The translations under genes were made by a program, and so were the position numbers. 8,085 nucleotides of DNA from a bacterium (GTDB lineage Bacteria; UBP15; UBA6099; DSWB01): assembly GCA_020061125.1 (NCBI GenBank), contig JAGUYV010000323.1:1-8085 (forward strand), given 5' to 3'. Of the stretch, positions 5,850-8,085 are shown piece by piece; the stretch's first letter is position 1; each line of letters begins with the position of its first letter. The notes below the pieces were generated by a model. It was not told the DNA's origin. It was given only the letters and a program-made list of their open reading frames with translations, and did not search any database.

Positions 5850-6519
5850 AGGCCGTCCCTGAACCCTGGTGATCACCCTCCCTCGTGGAGGGTCCTGCGG
5901 GCGTCAGTGCTGCCTTTCACCCTAGCTGCATTCGGAGATGCGCCGGGGGCCGGACCGCGTGCTTCCCGATGGAAGTCAGGCGGAAATCCGCGCGAATGCT
6001 TTTACAATTTCAGCAACTCCTCCAACAAGAGCCGCGCTGTGAGGACGGCCGCCCCGCGCCGTGCGCGGCGCGATTCCGGCGGCCCCGGGGTCTCCGTGTG
6101 TTTGAGATCTCCGTTTCTCGACAGCAGTCCCGCGCGCATCCGTGCGCGCGTGCGCTTGCGCGATGCCTGTGCGCAGCAATCGCCCCCGGCCGGGGACGCA
6201 GAGCCTTGCCCGGTGACACGCACGCCATGCGCGGTTTGCCCGATACGCCGCGGCCGCGTGTTTGCGCATAAGCATTCTGTTTGCAAACGCGCAAAAGTCA
6301 CCAATGAGTAGTCATTTGGATGTGGGAAAAGGCTCGAACCGGGTTCCGTGGCTCCGGCGGGCGGCTGACCCGCTGCGGAAAATCCGGCGTGCGCATATTC
6401 ATCAACTGCTTCAACTTAACCATAAATAGCGGATTCTGTCAAGCGTCCGGCAAAATATTTTTCACCATGGATACTGGCGATCTTCGAACATCCGCGCCCG
6501 CGCTCATCCCGCACCATTG
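5850..6519. other. Intergenic region with no convincing gene; inverted repeats and a minus-strand promoter
   Basis: About 670 bases separate the flagellin-like gene from the Xsc terminator. The short frames here have atypical Arg/Ala/Cys-rich products and no ribosome-binding sites. Visible structures are a 7-bp stem at 6055-6072 (loop TGCG), an 8-bp perfect stem at 6131-6150 (loop TCCG), a 12-base palindrome CCCCGGCCGGGG at 6184-6195, TTTGCGC/GCGCAAA arms at 6261-6267 and 6289-6295 around a GTTTGCAAAC palindrome (6279-6288), and AATGA-GTAG-TCATT at 6303-6316. The part 6395-6480 is clearly more AT-rich and holds the promoter. It is most likely a long regulatory leader for the flagellin-like gene, or contains an unrecognised small RNA. 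Confidence 0.5.
6414..6442 (-). promoter_or_regulatory. Sigma70-type promoter (TTGACA, 17 bases, TTAAGT)
   Basis: On the minus strand a perfect -35 TTGACA (6442-6437) is followed by 17 bases and TTAAGT (6419-6414), a weak -10 box, in a locally AT-rich stretch. Predicted transcription starts near 6407 and runs toward the flagellin-like gene, leaving a leader of roughly 560 bases. No sigma28 (TAAA / GCCGATAA) or sigma54 flagellar promoter was seen closer to that gene. Confidence 0.5.
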
Positions 6520-6548
6520 AAAAAGGGACCCCGGCTGTCCGGGGTCCC
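6520..6548 (-). terminator. xsc: Intrinsic terminator after xsc
   Basis: A perfect 10-bp GC-rich stem, GGGACCCCGG at 6525-6534 and CCGGGGTCCC at 6539-6548, has a 4-base loop. On the minus strand it is followed directly by five T (6524-6520). It lies 35 bases past the xsc stop codon and should end that transcript. Confidence 0.88.
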
Positions 6549-6583
6549 CGAAAGGTCTGAATTCAAGCCGCCTCAATCGCGGG

Positions 6584-8085
6584 TTACTTCTTGGCGTTCA
6601 AGTGCTTGTACTTGGGAAGATAGCGCACGGGCATGTTGAGCGCATCGCGGCGGAACGGCTCGGCGAGCACTTCCTTGCCGCCCTGGATAACCGCCTCGAT
6701 GACCACGGGCTTGTCCAGCTTCACGGCTTGCTTCACGATGTCGCCCACGAGTTTGTAATCCTCGACCTTGTAGCCCACGGCGCCCATGTCGGTGGCGAGC
6801 TGCGCGTAGCTCGGGTTCTCGCGAAGGTTCGCGCCCACGAACCGGTTGTTGTAGTAATCAATCTGGTTCTTCTTCTCCGCGCCCCACTCGTAGTTCTGGA
6901 ACACCACGGCGATGACGGGGATCTTCTCGCGCACAGCGGTCATGACCTCGGAAAGGCCGGAGATGCCGTATGCGCCGTCGCCCTGGAGCGCGAACACGGG
7001 CTTGTCCGGGCGGCCGAGCTTGCAGCCCATGGCCGCGCCGTACGCGAACCCGCAGTTGCCCCACGACAGCGCGCTGATGTGCTGGCGCACATCCGTGAAC
7101 TTGAGGTAGCTGTTGCACATGGACGAGGTGTTGCCGATGTCCGTGGCCACGATCGAGCCTTTGGGCATGGCCGCGGTCAGCTCGCGCAGCAGGCGGCGCG
7201 GGGTCATGAGCGCGTTCGTGCTGCTGGACCACCCCGTAAGCTCCTTGTCCCACTTGGCGTTCTCTTTGGCGATCTCGTCCAGGCGCTTGGCGTTGGGCTT
7301 GAGGCCCTTCTTGATTTTCTTGATTTCCGCCAGCACGGCCGCCGCGAACTCTTTGGAGTCGGCCAGGACGCCGTGCTCGACCTTCATGCTGATGCCCAGC
7401 ACCTTGTGGTCAATGTCCACCTGGATGACCTTCGCGTTCTTGGGCCAGTATACCATGTCGTACTGGGGCAGAGTGCCGAAAGGCCCGAGGCGGCAGCCCA
7501 GGGCCAGCACCACATCCGCCTTCTTGATGGTGCGCATGGCGGCCTTGGAGCCGCAGTAGCCGATCGGCCCCACGGCCAGCGGATGGCTCTGGGGGAACGA
7601 ATCATTGTGCAGATACGAGTTCACCACGGGCGCGGTGAGATATTCGGCCAGCGCTTTGGTTTCCTTGAGCGCATCGCCCATGGACACGCCGCCGCCCGCC
7701 AGAATCACGGGATACTTGGCGCCGGCCAGCAGTTTCGCCGCGGCCGCGACCTGGCTCATGGCGCCGGGGCCGCGCAGCACATCCTGGGTCTTGTAAATCT
7801 CGTCGTTGCACTCGCCGTAGAAATAATCGCGGGGGATGTTCAATTGCGTGGGGCCGCACTCGGCCTTGGCCATATAGAACGCGCGGCGCGCGAGTTCGGC
7901 CATGCGGTCCGGCCGGTTCACGCGCACGCCGTACTTCACGCTGCGCTCGAACATGGGCATCTGATCGAGTTCCTGGAACCCGCCGGTGCCGATGCCCTTG
8001 GAGCCGGTCTCCGGGGTGATGGCCACCACCGGGGAGTGCGCCCAGAACGCGGCGGTCATGGCGGACACGAAATTGGCGGCGCCGG
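6584..8085 (-). CDS. xsc: Sulfoacetaldehyde acetyltransferase (Xsc), C-terminal part (partial)
   Basis: The frame is open to the window edge: about 499 residues of a family that is usually near 590-600, so roughly 90 N-terminal residues are missing, including the expected catalytic glutamate. Xsc is a cytoplasmic thiamine-diphosphate enzyme that converts sulfoacetaldehyde and phosphate to acetyl phosphate and sulfite in taurine and other C2-sulfonate degradation. Visible family features are ETGSKGIGTGGFQE in the PYR domain, VDID closing the central domain, DIGN and GDGAYG (codons at about 6967-6982) of the TPP/Mg site with the matching N 29 residues on, NYEWGAEKKNQ just after it, and AEPFRRDAL near the C-terminus. 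NY-WGAEK-N and EPFRRDA distinguish Xsc from acetolactate synthase and oxalyl-CoA decarboxylase, as I recall the family. The GTG at 8068 is internal, since family-like sequence (ANF) continues upstream of it. A terminator follows. No pta gene, often the partner, is on the visible side. Confidence 0.87.
   Translation of the reverse strand, partial: GAANFVSAMTAAFWAHSPVVAITPETGSKGIGTGGFQELDQMPMFERSVKYGVRVNRPDRMAELARRAFYMAKAECGPTQLNIPRDYFYGECNDEIYKTQDVLRGPGAMSQVAAAAKLLAGAKYPVILAGGGVSMGDALKETKALAEYLTAPVVNSYLHNDSFPQSHPLAVGPIGYCGSKAAMRTIKKADVVLALGCRLGPFGTLPQYDMVYWPKNAKVIQVDIDHKVLGISMKVEHGVLADSKEFAAAVLAEIKKIKKGLKPNAKRLDEIAKENAKWDKELTGWSSSTNALMTPRRLLRELTAAMPKGSIVATDIGNTSSMCNSYLKFTDVRQHISALSWGNCGFAYGAAMGCKLGRPDKPVFALQGDGAYGISGLSEVMTAVREKIPVIAVVFQNYEWGAEKKNQIDYYNNRFVGANLRENPSYAQLATDMGAVGYKVEDYKLVGDIVKQAVKLDKPVVIEAVIQGGKEVLAEPFRRDALNMPVRYLPKYKHLNAKK

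Noticed and set aside
6325-6350. tRNA T-loop-like GGTTCGAGCC on the minus strand
   Set aside because: The flanking bases cannot form the 5-bp T stem, and no anticodon or acceptor stem is present nearby.
5885-6520. Several short frames on both strands in the intergenic region
   Set aside because: There is no Shine-Dalgarno site, they overlap one another, and the composition is Arg/Cys/Pro-rich without structure-like patterns.

Overview
This is bacterial chromosomal DNA, GC-rich, with compact genes, good Shine-Dalgarno sites and at least one GTG start. The lineage cannot be fixed from the sequence. A flagellin-type protein, a sulfoacetaldehyde acetyltransferase, a GH94-like protein and calcium-type thrombospondin-3 repeats together suggest an environmental heterotroph, perhaps from a less-studied phylum, but this is only an impression. 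No mobile element, CRISPR array, rRNA or tRNA was found.

Layout. (1) Positions 1-662, minus strand: the N-terminal 220 residues of a protein resembling the substrate-binding beta-sandwich of GH94/GH36-type (cellobiose-phosphorylase-like) enzymes, cut by the window edge. (2) Positions 663-768: a short divergent promoter region. (3) Positions 769-2416, plus strand: a probable two-gene operon of a PlsC-type acyltransferase and, 13 bases later, a MoxR-family AAA+ ATPase. (4) Positions 2532-2759, plus strand: a 75-residue unknown protein with a strong ribosome-binding site and its own candidate -10 box. (5) Positions 2820-5849, minus strand and convergent with the previous gene: a 1009-residue flagellin-like chimera. 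(6) Positions 5850-6519: a non-coding stretch with a good sigma70-type promoter facing the chimera gene and several perfect inverted repeats. (7) Positions 6520-8085, minus strand: the C-terminal part of sulfoacetaldehyde acetyltransferase (Xsc), followed by a clear intrinsic terminator.

The standout is the flagellin-like protein. Both conserved flagellin ends are present, but the variable middle is replaced by about 745 residues. These contain a six-repeat TolB/PD40-like beta-propeller, itself interrupted after its first blade by 17 tandem DxDxDG calcium-binding-type repeats. This nested design (flagellin, then propeller, then TSP3 array) is unlike ordinary flagellins and may be an elaborate filament surface or a secreted adhesin.

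The other genes look like ordinary housekeeping or catabolic functions: phospholipid synthesis, an ATPase chaperone, and C2-sulfonate degradation. The window does not show that they work together with the chimera.
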